A DNA stretch of 15,814 nucleotides from an uncultured Mycoplasmatota bacterium (GTDB lineage Bacteria > Bacillota_I > Bacilli_A > RF39 > UBA660), in the NCBI GenBank assembly GCA_900551925.1, contig URXR01000025.1:1-15814 (forward strand), written 5' to 3'. Position 1 is the first letter of the stretch; every line of letters starts with the position of its first letter. The position numbers and the translations under genes were made by a program. Positions 8,296 to 15,272 of the stretch are shown in pieces. Under the pieces are notes generated by a model. The model was given only the letters and a program-made list of their open reading frames with translations, did no database searches and was not told the DNA's origin.

Positions 8296-8634
8296 CTAAC
8301 AATTACCAGGACTTGCTACACATGCAAAACATGTACTTGAGGTACTAGCACCTTGATCTGCAACTAATCCAAAGATAATTTGAACTATAACAACAATAAA
8401 GAATATAGCTACACCATAAATAAGTCTCATTAAAAGCATCTTTTGAGCTTCTTTTATTTTCTTATCTTCTCCAGCCATTACCGCTTTACCTAAATCAATT
8501 GTACCTAACAATACTATAATTACTGGTATAGCAATTTGTAATATATTAATAATATTTCCTATAAATTTCCAAATCGCTTTTGAATCAGAACAAAAATCTA
8601 ATATTTGCATTCCTACTACACTTAAAATCTCCAT
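8296..8634 (-). CDS. Pilin-like TrbC/VirB2-type protein 2 (likely main pilin)
   Basis: This 112-residue protein has two membrane helices (about 24-46 and 70-92) around a short charged loop (about 47-69). It is close in sequence to pilin-like protein 1: both share PVxIVLLGTIDLGKAVM and RLIYGVAIFFI. This two-helix hairpin is the VirB2/TrbC pilin fold. Cysteines occur at 15 near the N terminus and at 102, 105 and 112 in the C-terminal tail (CFAC then a terminal C). With both termini outside, all four would be extracytoplasmic. There is no obvious cleaved signal peptide. The ATG at 8634 has AGAGAGG 11 nt upstream, a longish spacing. The gene ends in TAG. Its own promoter and terminator bracket it, which suggests separate high-level expression. 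Confidence 0.82.
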   Translation of the reverse strand: MEILSVVGMQILDFCSDSKAIWKFIGNIINILQIAIPVIIVLLGTIDLGKAVMAGEDKKIKEAQKMLLMRLIYGVAIFFIVVIVQIIFGLVADQGASTSSTCFACVASPGNC

Positions 8635-8666
8635 ATATATTTATACCTCTCTTTCTATCTAAATAT

Positions 8667-8696
8667 ATGATACTATGTTTAATGACTACTTGTCAA
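8667..8696 (-). promoter_or_regulatory. Near-consensus promoter for pilin 2
   Basis: On the minus strand TTGACA (complement of 8691-8696), a perfect -35, is followed after 18 nt by TATCAT (complement of 8667-8672), five of six matches to the -10. It lies in the 87-nt gap between pilin genes 1 and 2, about 33 nt before the ATG. Confidence 0.7.
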
Positions 8697-8721
8697 ACTA
8701 TTTTTAAAATTTTTCAATATT

Positions 8722-9150
8722 TTACAGCTCATCTAAAGGAGCTTCACTATTTTCCTCGATTTGTTCTTGTTCATTTTCCTCTATTTCTTCTTGTTCTCTT
8801 TCTTGTTTTTCTTTATTTTCTTCTACATACTCTAAACAACTTTTATTATGAGGACTAGTTGCACAATCCCAACAGATTTTAGTATCACCTTCATCTGTTT
8901 CTACTCCTAAAAGTCCAAATATTATTTTTACAAAAGTAAAGATAAAAAATATAGCCACCCCATAAATAAGTCTTTTTATGAAATTCTTTTGAGCTTCTTT
9001 TACTGTTTTCTCTTCTCCCGACATAACAGCTTTACCTAAATCTATCGTACCCAAAAGAACAATTAAAACTGGAACAATTATTCTAATTATATAAATAATT
9101 TCTCCAATAAATCTCCAAATATTTACAGAATCAGCACAAAAGGTATTCAT
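8722..9150 (-). CDS. Pilin-like TrbC/VirB2-type protein 1 with acidic tail
   Basis: This 142-residue paralog of pilin-like protein 2 has helices at about 14-36 and 60-82 and the same IDLGKAV loop entry. Cysteines lie at 5, 93, 96 and 105, reproducing the pattern of one N-terminal Cys plus C-terminal CxxC...C. The last 37 residues form a very acidic Glu/Gln-rich extension (KEKQEREQEE then EQEQIEENSE), absent from the other two copies. This points to a distinct role, perhaps a tip or regulatory pilin, or surface exposure (inference). The ATG at 9150 follows GGTGGTGG. It is the first gene of the minus-strand locus, with its own strong promoter. No terminator separates it from the promoter of pilin 2, so read-through is possible. 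Confidence 0.8.
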   Translation of the reverse strand: MNTFCADSVNIWRFIGEIIYIIRIIVPVLIVLLGTIDLGKAVMSGEEKTVKEAQKNFIKRLIYGVAIFFIFTFVKIIFGLLGVETDEGDTKICWDCATSPHNKSCLEYVEENKEKQEREQEEIEENEQEQIEENSEAPLDEL

Positions 9151-9175
9151 AAAACCACCACCAAACTACTGGCTA

Positions 9176-9204
9176 ATTATAGCACATTTTTACGATTTTG
9201 TAAA
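9176..9204 (-). promoter_or_regulatory. Promoter at the head of the T4SS locus
   Basis: On the minus strand TTTACA (complement of 9199-9204), 17 nt, then TATAAT (complement of 9176-9181). Ten of twelve core bases or better match consensus and the spacing is ideal. It sits in the 109-nt region shared with the divergent thioredoxin-like gene, for which no comparably clear promoter is visible. Confidence 0.75.
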
Positions 9205-9259
9205 GTTTTTTATCACTATTCATTATAAAATATGTTATTATTATATATGAGGTGTAAAA

Positions 9260-9691
9260 ATGAAAAAATATTTAGGATTAATTATCTTTTTAGCTATAAT
9301 AGTAGCCCTTATATTAGTAGCAGTAATATTTACCGAAGATGAAACCAAATATATCCATGAAATAACTATGGATCAAATAGTAGAAAAAATAGATAATGAA
9401 GAAAGCTTTATGTTATACATAAGACAAACCAACTGCGAACACTGTCAAGCCTTTACTCCAAATTTCTTAAGTGTTCTAAGTCGTAATGATCTTGAAGCTT
9501 TTGCTATTAATATTGATAACTTAAGTGATGAAGATGCCGAAACATACAACAGTCTTTTTGATGTTACTGGTACTCCAACCGTATTATTCTTCGATCAAGG
9601 TAACGAAAGTTTAATAAGAATCGAAGGAGAAGCTACTAAAGCTGCTATCAAGTCAAAACTAGAATCAACTGGTTTTATTAATGAAAATTGA
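9260..9691 (+). CDS. Membrane-anchored thioredoxin-fold oxidoreductase (CEHC)
   Basis: This 143-residue protein has an N-terminal membrane anchor (about 4-24), then a thioredoxin-like domain facing outward. The active-site motif is C-E-H-C (59-62) after a beta strand (FMLYIRQTN). A cis-proline loop G-T-P-T (104-107) comes before the strand VLFF, and the IDNLS region fits the fold. CxxC plus cis-Pro predict thiol-disulfide exchange on the outer face of the membrane. It could form or isomerise disulfides in its neighbours, since two of the pilin-like proteins and the VirB6-like loop are rich in external cysteines (inference from context). There is no DsbB-like partner here. The ATG at 9260 follows GAGGTG. 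The gene is divergent from the T4SS locus and the only intact plus-strand gene in the window. A perfect terminator begins within its last codons. Confidence 0.88.
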   Translation: MKKYLGLIIFLAIIVALILVAVIFTEDETKYIHEITMDQIVEKIDNEESFMLYIRQTNCEHCQAFTPNFLSVLSRNDLEAFAINIDNLSDEDAETYNSLFDVTGTPTVLFFDQGNESLIRIEGEATKAAIKSKLESTGFINEN

Positions 9692-9721
9692 TAAATGACA
9701 CAATCATTTATCAATTTTTTT
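9684..9721 (+). terminator. Intrinsic terminator of the thioredoxin-like gene
   Basis: A perfect 15-bp inverted repeat (9684-9698 with 9704-9718, left arm AAAATTGATAAATGA, loop CACAA) ends in a run of seven T residues (9715-9721). The TGA stop lies inside the left arm. Confidence 0.9.
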
Positions 9722-9930
9722 ACATTCTATGCTTCTTAAATTATAATTAATTCTAAATAATGTAATCAACTTAATTCAGGCTAGAAACAATTCATGAATC
9801 ATTATTCTATATTCAAAACTATTCAAGTTACACAAGATTACAATAATCTTTCGTTTTAAGTGTTATATTCTTAACATCTATCATGTAAGAAAATATTAAA
9901 GATATGAAACAAAGCATCCTAACTTCTGAA
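9722..9930. other. AT-rich intergenic stretch with no recognisable feature
   Basis: These 209 nt contain stops in all frames at short intervals, with no Shine-Dalgarno/start pair, no strong hairpin and no RNA gene visible. Because the adjoining genes are decayed, it is probably the eroded remainder of the same mobile segment (inference). Confidence 0.5.
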
Positions 9931-10032
9931 TTATAAAAATTTTCTAAAAGCATCAATTTTTCTTTCAATAAATATAGAATTATCTATTTCCATTCTAAAT
10001 TCTTCATCAAAATATTGATAAAAAAACTCATG
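9931..10032 (-). pseudogene. Short gene remnant, possibly frameshifted near its start
   Basis: A 33-residue open stretch on the minus strand (starting HEFFYQYFDEEF, ending AFRKFL, TAA at 9931-9933) looks like real coding sequence but has no start codon in frame. An AGGAGG (about 10034-10039) and an ATG (10031-10029) lie directly before it in another frame, separated by a run of seven T residues. One extra T would join the ATG to this frame. However, the AGGAGG is only one nt from that ATG, so a small deletion is also possible. The family is not recognised. It follows the KilA-N-type pseudogene by 15 nt. Confidence 0.35.
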
Positions 10033-10047
10033 CCTCCTTAACAGAAT

Positions 10048-10845
10048 TTATTTTAAGTATTTTATATCAGCATTATTAAGAATTTGCATTTGTGAGATAG
10101 CAATTTTATTCAGCCTTTCAAGTCGTTCTGATTGTTTTAATCCATCATTAATAAATACAGAATTTAAATTTTCTAAATTTGCTAAACAGATTAATTCATT
10201 TATAGTAGCATAATCTCTAATATTACCCTCTAAATTAGGATTTTTATTTTTCCACTTTTTTGCAGTCATACCAAATAATGCCATATTCAAAACATCTGCT
10301 TCTTCTGCATAAATATAATTAATTTGTTCTTTAGTTAACTCCATGGGAATTAAATTTTGCTTAACCGCATCAGTATGTATTCTATAATTAATCTTAGATA
10401 GTTCTCTTTTCGCATTCCAACCAAATTGTTTTTGTTCTTCTGCTTTTAATCTTTCAAATTCTTTAATTAAAAGTAATTTGAATTTAGGACTAATCCACAT
10501 TCCAAACTCAAAAGCAATATCTTTATGAGCATAAGTTCCGCCATATCTTCCTGCTTTTGACATTATACCAATAGCACTTGTCTTTTTTACCCATTCTTTA
10601 ACACTAATTTTATAACTATTTAATCCTGCTTGACTTTTAATTATGGTGAATTCGCCATAATTAAAATTAGGGTTATGTATTTCTTCCCAGATACCTAAAA
10701 ATTCAATTGTATTTTTATTTCTCAACCAATCAGACACGAAAAAATCACCATCTTTAGATTTTAGCATATCAGTAATTGATATATAATCTTCATCTTCTAT
10801 CTTAAAATAAGAAATTTTTTGTTATAAAACAATTAATTCTGCCAT
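10048..10845 (-). pseudogene. KilA-N domain protein, broken by an early in-frame TAA
   Basis: With the internal stop read through, the gene would give 265 residues. The proper start is ATG at 10845 with GAGGAGG four nt upstream. Codon 8 is TAA (10824-10822), and the frame then continues without another stop to 10048. The first residues after the stop (ISYFKIEDEDYISITDM) match the usual opening of KilA-N proteins. They are followed by family-like blocks: WLRNKNTIEFLGIWEEI, KAGRYGGTYAHKDIAFEF, NYRIHTDAVKQNLIP and QSERLERLNKIAISQM. KilA-N proteins are DNA-binding or antirepressor-like proteins carried by phages and mobile elements. An internal ATG at 10767 could restart a 239-residue product, but it has no Shine-Dalgarno site and would lose the first strand of the domain. 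Confidence 0.85.
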
Positions 10846-10860
10846 TATACCTCCTCGTAA

Positions 10861-11364
10861 TCAATATATATTATTCTTCATTATTAATATCTTTAGCATT
10901 AAAGCCATCTTTAACAAATAAATTAAAATATTACATTCTTCATCATATCCTTTAGCGCGATATGTATTTATTGCGCTTTCTACTGTTAATGATGGATTAA
11001 ATGTTTCATCTATTCTTTCTCTTCCTAATTTTGCTAACCATTGTTTAATTGGTTCGGCATTAGGGCTAGGAACTGATTCAATTATTCTAAACATACCTTC
11101 GATATCTACAACATCAGTCATGCGATACTTACCATCTTGGGCTTTGAGTTTCAAAGCGTGACAATTTGTCACGGTTTCATTTCCTTCTTTTCTTAATCTC
11201 TGTTTTAGCTTTCTCCAATAAGACTATTTATCTTTACTTTCTGATAATACCCCGACTATATCAACAACACTAATATAGTATTTTTCTTCTTCTTTATCCC
11301 AAATAGTCCTAATTGTTTTATTATTAAATATTTTATTAATTAAGTGCATCTTATCTTGGTTCAT
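10861..11364 (-). pseudogene. BRO-N-type antirepressor, nonsense codon plus scrambled 3' end
   Basis: Translation should start at ATG 11364, with GGGAGG seven nt upstream. The frame reads 46 codons with a typical antirepressor opening (TIRTIWDKEEEKYYISVVDI), then meets TAG (11226-11224). It resumes in the same frame with SYWRKLKQRLRKEGNE, the DGKYRMTDVVDIEGMFRIIE block and PSPNAEPIKQWLAKLG, ending at AKGYDEE. Family members normally continue with a Trp and a further helical region. Here the frame turns into unrelated hydrophobic residues and stops at 10861, so a deletion or frameshift has probably removed the C terminus. A weak promoter (TTTATA, 17 nt, TATATT; complement of 11396-11424) lies upstream. 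Such proteins are phage or mobile-element regulators. It is 15 nt upstream of the KilA-N-type pseudogene, as in a former two-gene operon. Confidence 0.82.
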
Positions 11365-11421
11365 AAGTATTCCTCCCTACTATATTTTTATTAAAAATAT
11401 AATGAATACCTAAATTTTTAT

Positions 11422-11458
11422 AAAAAAATAACAAATAAGTTGAATACTCATTTGTTAT
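11422..11458 (-). terminator. Intrinsic terminator after the PBP gene
   Basis: On the minus strand the 9-bp stem ATAACAAAT/ATTTGTTAT (11450-11458 with 11428-11436), extended by AGT/ACT across one mismatch, is followed by seven T residues (complement of 11422-11428). It closes the mraZ operon 20 nt past the PBP stop. Confidence 0.88.
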
Positions 11459-11478
11459 CTTAGAAATCTTTACTATTT

Positions 11479-13581
11479 TTAATTTTTAAATGTAAAAGTA
11501 ACTTTAGTACCTGACTTTACTTTTTTATTAGAAATAGACTGCTTAGAAACATAACCATATCCTTTATAACTACATTCTAAATCAAGCATATTACAAATCG
11601 CCTTTACTTCTTGTTTACTATATCCTTTTAAACTAGGAAGTGTATAACTATTAGCATTAGTCTTTAAAATAAGGGTATCATTTACATCAATAATACTATC
11701 TTTGGAAGGATACTGATCAATAACTTTTGATCCACTTCCTAAATATAATTTTTTGATACCTGTTGTTTCTTTCTTTATCTCACTTAAAGTTTTATTTAAA
11801 TAATTATCTGCAATATGATTTTCTTTATCATCATTAGTCTCTTCTTCTGCAAAAATATTTAAATATTTATTCATATTTTTAACAATCGAAGTAACTGCAT
11901 CAGATAAAGGACCACTTGTACCTCTTTTAACTGAAGCATAAATAATAACTTCTGGATCATCTTTAGGCCACATTCCTACAAAACTCTTAGTAACATTATA
12001 ATCATCAGTATAATACTTACCATTATCTTCATTAACAAGTTGAGCTGTTCCAGTTTTACCTATAACATCAGAATTTTTAACTCTATACATGTAGCCTGTC
12101 GCTCCATACCAGTCAGATTGAACAGTGTCATACATAAGATCTCTTATCTTTTCAGCTGTCTCTTTTGAAGCCACTCTACCTACTTCTTCTCTTCCTCCAG
12201 TATAAACTTCTTCACCATTTTCATCTACAACTTTATCGATAATATAAGGCTTTAACATAATACCATCATTAGCAATAGAAGTAAGAGCTTGAATATGTTG
12301 CATCGGAGTAGTAGTAATTCCTTGTCCAAACGAAGCATTATAAACTTCTGTCTGATATTTAAAATCTATTTGACCAGAAACTTCATTAGCTAAAGTTATT
12401 CCTGTTTTAGTACCAAATCCTAATTTTTTAAAATAATCTTGCAAAATAGTCTTATTTATAAAATTATTCATAATATTTATAACTCCAACATTACTAGAAG
12501 CTAAAAATCCTTGGTCATAAGTAATCCTACCAAATCCTCCGGCCAACCAATCATTAATAACTGTTCCATCATCGGTTTTATAATACCCTGAATTAAACTT
12601 ATCGCTACCTCTGTAAGTACCAGCTTCCATTGCAGCCATATAAGTATAGATTTTCATAATTGAACCAGGTTCATAAGCTTCTGCTACTGTTATATCAGTC
12701 CAATTTTCAATATCTTTTTTATTAGGATTAAACGATGGGCTTTGACTTGTTCCCAGTATTGCCCCTGTTTTAGCATCCGCAACAACTACTGAAAACCAAT
12801 CAAAATCATAATCTTCAGCAGCTTCACTTACTGCTTGTTCTACAAAAAATTGAACATTAGAATCAATAGTTAAATAAACATCATTTCCATCAATTGCATC
12901 AACAGTCACATCTTTAGTACCAGGTATCTTATACCCATTTAAATCCTTTTGATATGTAGTATAACCATCAGTTCCCGATAAAACATCATTTAAAAGTTGT
13001 TCCATTCCAAACTCTCCTACAATCTTGCCATCATCTGTTGATTTAGCATAACCAAGTACATAAGAAGCAAAATCACCATTTGGATAATATCTTTCTTCAT
13101 CTTCTATAAAATCTATTCCCGGTAACTCTAATTTTTCTATTTCTTCTTTTTCCAGCTCAGTAAGACCTTTACCCGCTGTACCAAACTCTACTTGATAAAC
13201 ATCCTCTTGATTTAAAATATCATAAATTTCATCTTCATCCATATTTATAACCGTTGCTAACTTCTTAGCAGTCATTCTTTTATCTTTAACATGATATAAT
13301 TCGTCTTCTCCTTCACTACGTGACTCATCTAAATACGCTATTAAAGTATAAGAAGACACATTTATTGCCAAAGGTTCTCCATTTAAATCATAAATATTTC
13401 CTCTTTTAGCTTCAATTGTTGTCGAAACCACACTACGACTAGCAGCAAATTCCTTTAAATTTACTCCATCTACTTCTTCAGCAAGTGATAAATAACCCGT
13501 TCTATACATTAAAATTCCAAAACAAAAAAGAGCTAATACAATAAATATATTAATTATTTTATTGTTATATCTCTTTTTCAT
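11479..13581 (-). CDS. ftsI: Class B PBP (FtsI/PBP2-type septal transpeptidase) with PASTA domains
   Basis: This 700-residue protein cross-links peptidoglycan at the division site. An N-terminal anchor (about 11-30) leads to the PBP dimerisation domain, with AKRGNIYDLNGEPLA at 58-72. The transpeptidase domain has all three active-site motifs: S-I-M-K (307-310, nucleophile Ser307), S-S-N (362-364) and K-T-G-T (509-512). Two PASTA repeats follow (about 590-642 and 645-698). A PASTA-bearing class B PBP directly after ftsL is the normal Gram-positive dcw order and corresponds to B. subtilis PBP2B/SpoVD. Which of the two roles applies, division or spore cortex, cannot be told from sequence; no sporulation gene is nearby. 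The ATG at 13581 has AGGTGA upstream and the gene starts 11 nt after ftsL. Confidence 0.94.
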   Translation of the reverse strand: MKKRYNNKIINIFIVLALFCFGILMYRTGYLSLAEEVDGVNLKEFAASRSVVSTTIEAKRGNIYDLNGEPLAINVSSYTLIAYLDESRSEGEDELYHVKDKRMTAKKLATVINMDEDEIYDILNQEDVYQVEFGTAGKGLTELEKEEIEKLELPGIDFIEDEERYYPNGDFASYVLGYAKSTDDGKIVGEFGMEQLLNDVLSGTDGYTTYQKDLNGYKIPGTKDVTVDAIDGNDVYLTIDSNVQFFVEQAVSEAAEDYDFDWFSVVVADAKTGAILGTSQSPSFNPNKKDIENWTDITVAEAYEPGSIMKIYTYMAAMEAGTYRGSDKFNSGYYKTDDGTVINDWLAGGFGRITYDQGFLASSNVGVINIMNNFINKTILQDYFKKLGFGTKTGITLANEVSGQIDFKYQTEVYNASFGQGITTTPMQHIQALTSIANDGIMLKPYIIDKVVDENGEEVYTGGREEVGRVASKETAEKIRDLMYDTVQSDWYGATGYMYRVKNSDVIGKTGTAQLVNEDNGKYYTDDYNVTKSFVGMWPKDDPEVIIYASVKRGTSGPLSDAVTSIVKNMNKYLNIFAEEETNDDKENHIADNYLNKTLSEIKKETTGIKKLYLGSGSKVIDQYPSKDSIIDVNDTLILKTNANSYTLPSLKGYSKQEVKAICNMLDLECSYKGYGYVSKQSISNKKVKSGTKVTFTFKN

Positions 13582-13592
13582 TTAATCACCTA

Positions 13593-13883
13593 CTATTCTA
13601 TCGTTTTTATACTATTACTAGTATAACTTAATCCCATCTTTTTTGCAACTGATTCCAAATTTTCTAAAGAAGCAAGTTCATTTATTTTCATTTGCAAGCT
13701 TTCATTATTTTTGTTTTGCGTAGATATTTCTTCTTTACTATTTTCCACTTCATAATTAATTTCACTCAAAGTACTTTTAACATAAACATTCATAAAAGGA
13801 TAAGAAGCACACATAATCCCAGTAATTATAAATAATACTATTTCATATTTTGTAAATCTTACTTTTTTCTTTCTTTTAGCCAT
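13593..13883 (-). CDS. ftsL: Cell-division protein FtsL
   Basis: This 96-residue bitopic protein has a basic cytoplasmic N terminus (MAKRKKKVRFTKYE), one membrane helix (about 14-33) and an extracytoplasmic coiled-coil candidate (about 36-75). It ends in the ESVAKKMGLSY-type sequence seen at the end of FtsL proteins. FtsL works with DivIC/FtsB in the divisome and helps activate septal synthesis. Sequence conservation in this family is low; the call rests on size, topology and position between rsmH and the PBP gene. AGGAGAG lies before the ATG at 13883. It ends in TAG, 11 nt before the next gene, which confirms TAG as a working stop codon here. Confidence 0.88.
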   Translation of the reverse strand: MAKRKKKVRFTKYEIVLFIITGIMCASYPFMNVYVKSTLSEINYEVENSKEEISTQNKNNESLQMKINELASLENLESVAKKMGLSYTSNSIKTIE

Positions 13884-13896
13884 AATCTTCTCTCCT

Positions 13897-14823
13897 TTAT
13901 TTTATTCTTTCAATAACTCTCATTTTTGCTGATTTACTACGAGGATTTTCTCTTATCTCTTTCATACTAGGTAAAATTGGTTTTGAAGTAATTAATTTAA
14001 AATCAGGAAGCATATTATCTGGTATATTCGGAAGTCCTTTAACCACTTCATCTATTTTGCATCTTTCTTTAAAAATGTTTTTACATATTCTATCCTCTAA
14101 AGAATGAAAAGTAATAACTACTACCCTACCTCCAACATTTAAAATATCCAAAGCATCATTTAAAGCTTTTTCTATTTCACCAAGTTCATTATTAACTTCT
14201 ATTCGCAAAGCTTGAAACACTTTTTTAGCTGGATGAGTATTTCTTTTTTCTTTATAAGGATAACAACTATCAATTATTGAAGCAAGTTCTAAAGTCGTTT
14301 CGATTCTTTTTTTCTTTCGAACTTCTTCTATTTTTTTAGCAATTTTTAAAGCATGTTTTTCTTCTCCATATTTTCTAAATATATCTGTAAGCTCTAAAAC
14401 GCTATAAGAATTTACTACATCATAAGCAGTTTTAGGAGAATTTTGATTCATTCTCATATCTAGCTTAGCATCTTTCATATAACTAAATCCTCGTTCTTGT
14501 TCATCAAGCATTGGAGAAGAAACTCCTAAATCAAATAAAACACCATCTATTTTGATATTTTCTTCTAATACAACTTTTTTAATATTTATAAATCCTGTAT
14601 TAAATATTTCAAAGTTGTCTCTAATTTTTAATAGTTTAGAGCGACTATAGTTTATAGCATCAATATCTTTATCAAAACAAATAAGTTTTCCTTTACTAAC
14701 TTGTTTTAATATTAGACTAGAATGACCTCCATATCCTAAAGTCGCATCAATATAATTACCATCTTCTTTTATGTTTAGATAGTCTATTGCTTCATTTAAT
14801 AAAACACTAATATGTTTTTCCAT
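13897..14823 (-). CDS. rsmH: RsmH, 16S rRNA (cytosine-1402-N4)-methyltransferase
   Basis: RsmH (formerly MraW) uses S-adenosylmethionine to methylate N4 of C1402 in the 16S rRNA decoding site. The protein shows the SAM-binding block DATLGYGGHS near residue 27, the family block FDLGVSSPMLDEQERGFSY, the motif LDMRMN, GGRVVVITFHSLED and the C-terminal NPRSKSAKMRVIER. The length, about 308 residues, is normal. The start is placed at ATG 14823: GGAG lies eight nt upstream and the ATG shares one base with the mraZ stop (TGATG). A TTG codon just before it is in frame but adds nothing. It is the second gene of the mraZ operon, 13 nt before ftsL. Confidence 0.96.
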   Translation of the reverse strand: MEKHISVLLNEAIDYLNIKEDGNYIDATLGYGGHSSLILKQVSKGKLICFDKDIDAINYSRSKLLKIRDNFEIFNTGFINIKKVVLEENIKIDGVLFDLGVSSPMLDEQERGFSYMKDAKLDMRMNQNSPKTAYDVVNSYSVLELTDIFRKYGEEKHALKIAKKIEEVRKKKRIETTLELASIIDSCYPYKEKRNTHPAKKVFQALRIEVNNELGEIEKALNDALDILNVGGRVVVITFHSLEDRICKNIFKERCKIDEVVKGLPNIPDNMLPDFKLITSKPILPSMKEIRENPRSKSAKMRVIERIK

Positions 14824-15263
14824 CAATTATCTCCAAAATTTGTTTCAAAAAGATGGTCTGCTAAATCTGATAAATCTTCTTTACTAGAAATAACAAATTG
14901 ATCCCATTTTTCTTTAGACCAAATTTCTAGTCTGTCATTTACTCCAATAATTACACATTCCTTGCTAAGAGAAGCATACTCTATCAAAGGAGCAGAAATC
15001 TTAATTCGTCCTTGTTTATCAAAATTAGCGGCAGTGGCACCTGATAAAAACATACGGGTAAAACTTCGAGCATCTTTCTTTGTAAATGGTAGAGTTTTTA
15101 ATTTAGAAACTATTAATGACCACTCATCTAAGGAATAAACGAATAAACAGTCTTCAAGACCACGAGTAACAATTATATTTTCCCCAAGTTCCTCGCGAAT
15201 CTTAGAAGGTATTATGATTCTTCCTTTTTCATCAATATTATGATGAAACTCGCCCATCAACAT
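14823..15263 (-). CDS. mraZ: MraZ, transcriptional regulator of the dcw operon
   Basis: MraZ has two AbrB-like SpoVT fold repeats, each with a D-x-K/Q-G-R signature: IDEKGRIIIPSKIRE near the N terminus and FDKQGRIKISAPL in the second half. It forms a ring that binds tandem repeats upstream of its own gene and controls the dcw operon. From ATG 15263 (MLMGEFHHNIDEKGR) it is 146 residues, close to the usual length; MraZ proteins typically open M-x-M-G-E. A longer frame to 15323 is open, but the extra 20 codons run through the operator repeats and lack a Shine-Dalgarno site. GTGGGGTG before the ATG serves as the ribosome site and overlaps the last operator repeat, so bound MraZ could affect expression close to the start codon. 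Confidence 0.95.
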   Translation of the reverse strand: MLMGEFHHNIDEKGRIIIPSKIREELGENIIVTRGLEDCLFVYSLDEWSLIVSKLKTLPFTKKDARSFTRMFLSGATAANFDKQGRIKISAPLIEYASLSKECVIIGVNDRLEIWSKEKWDQFVISSKEDLSDLADHLFETNFGDN

Positions 15264-15272
15264 AAAAACACC

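Noticed and set aside
9204..9259. Promoter for the thioredoxin-like gene
   Set aside because: Several TATAAA/TATTAT-like hexamers exist, but none has a convincing -35 at 16-18 nt, so no position is reported.
10822..11226. Stop-codon reassignment in the host as the reason for in-frame TAA and TAG
   Set aside because: TAA ends several intact genes here (VirB6-like, PrgI, rsmH, PBP) and TAG ends ftsL and pilin 2. Two different stop codons in two neighbouring mobile-type genes are better explained by decay.
14824..14826. TTG start for rsmH
   Set aside because: The following ATG at 14823 has better Shine-Dalgarno spacing and the common TGATG stop-start overlap with mraZ.
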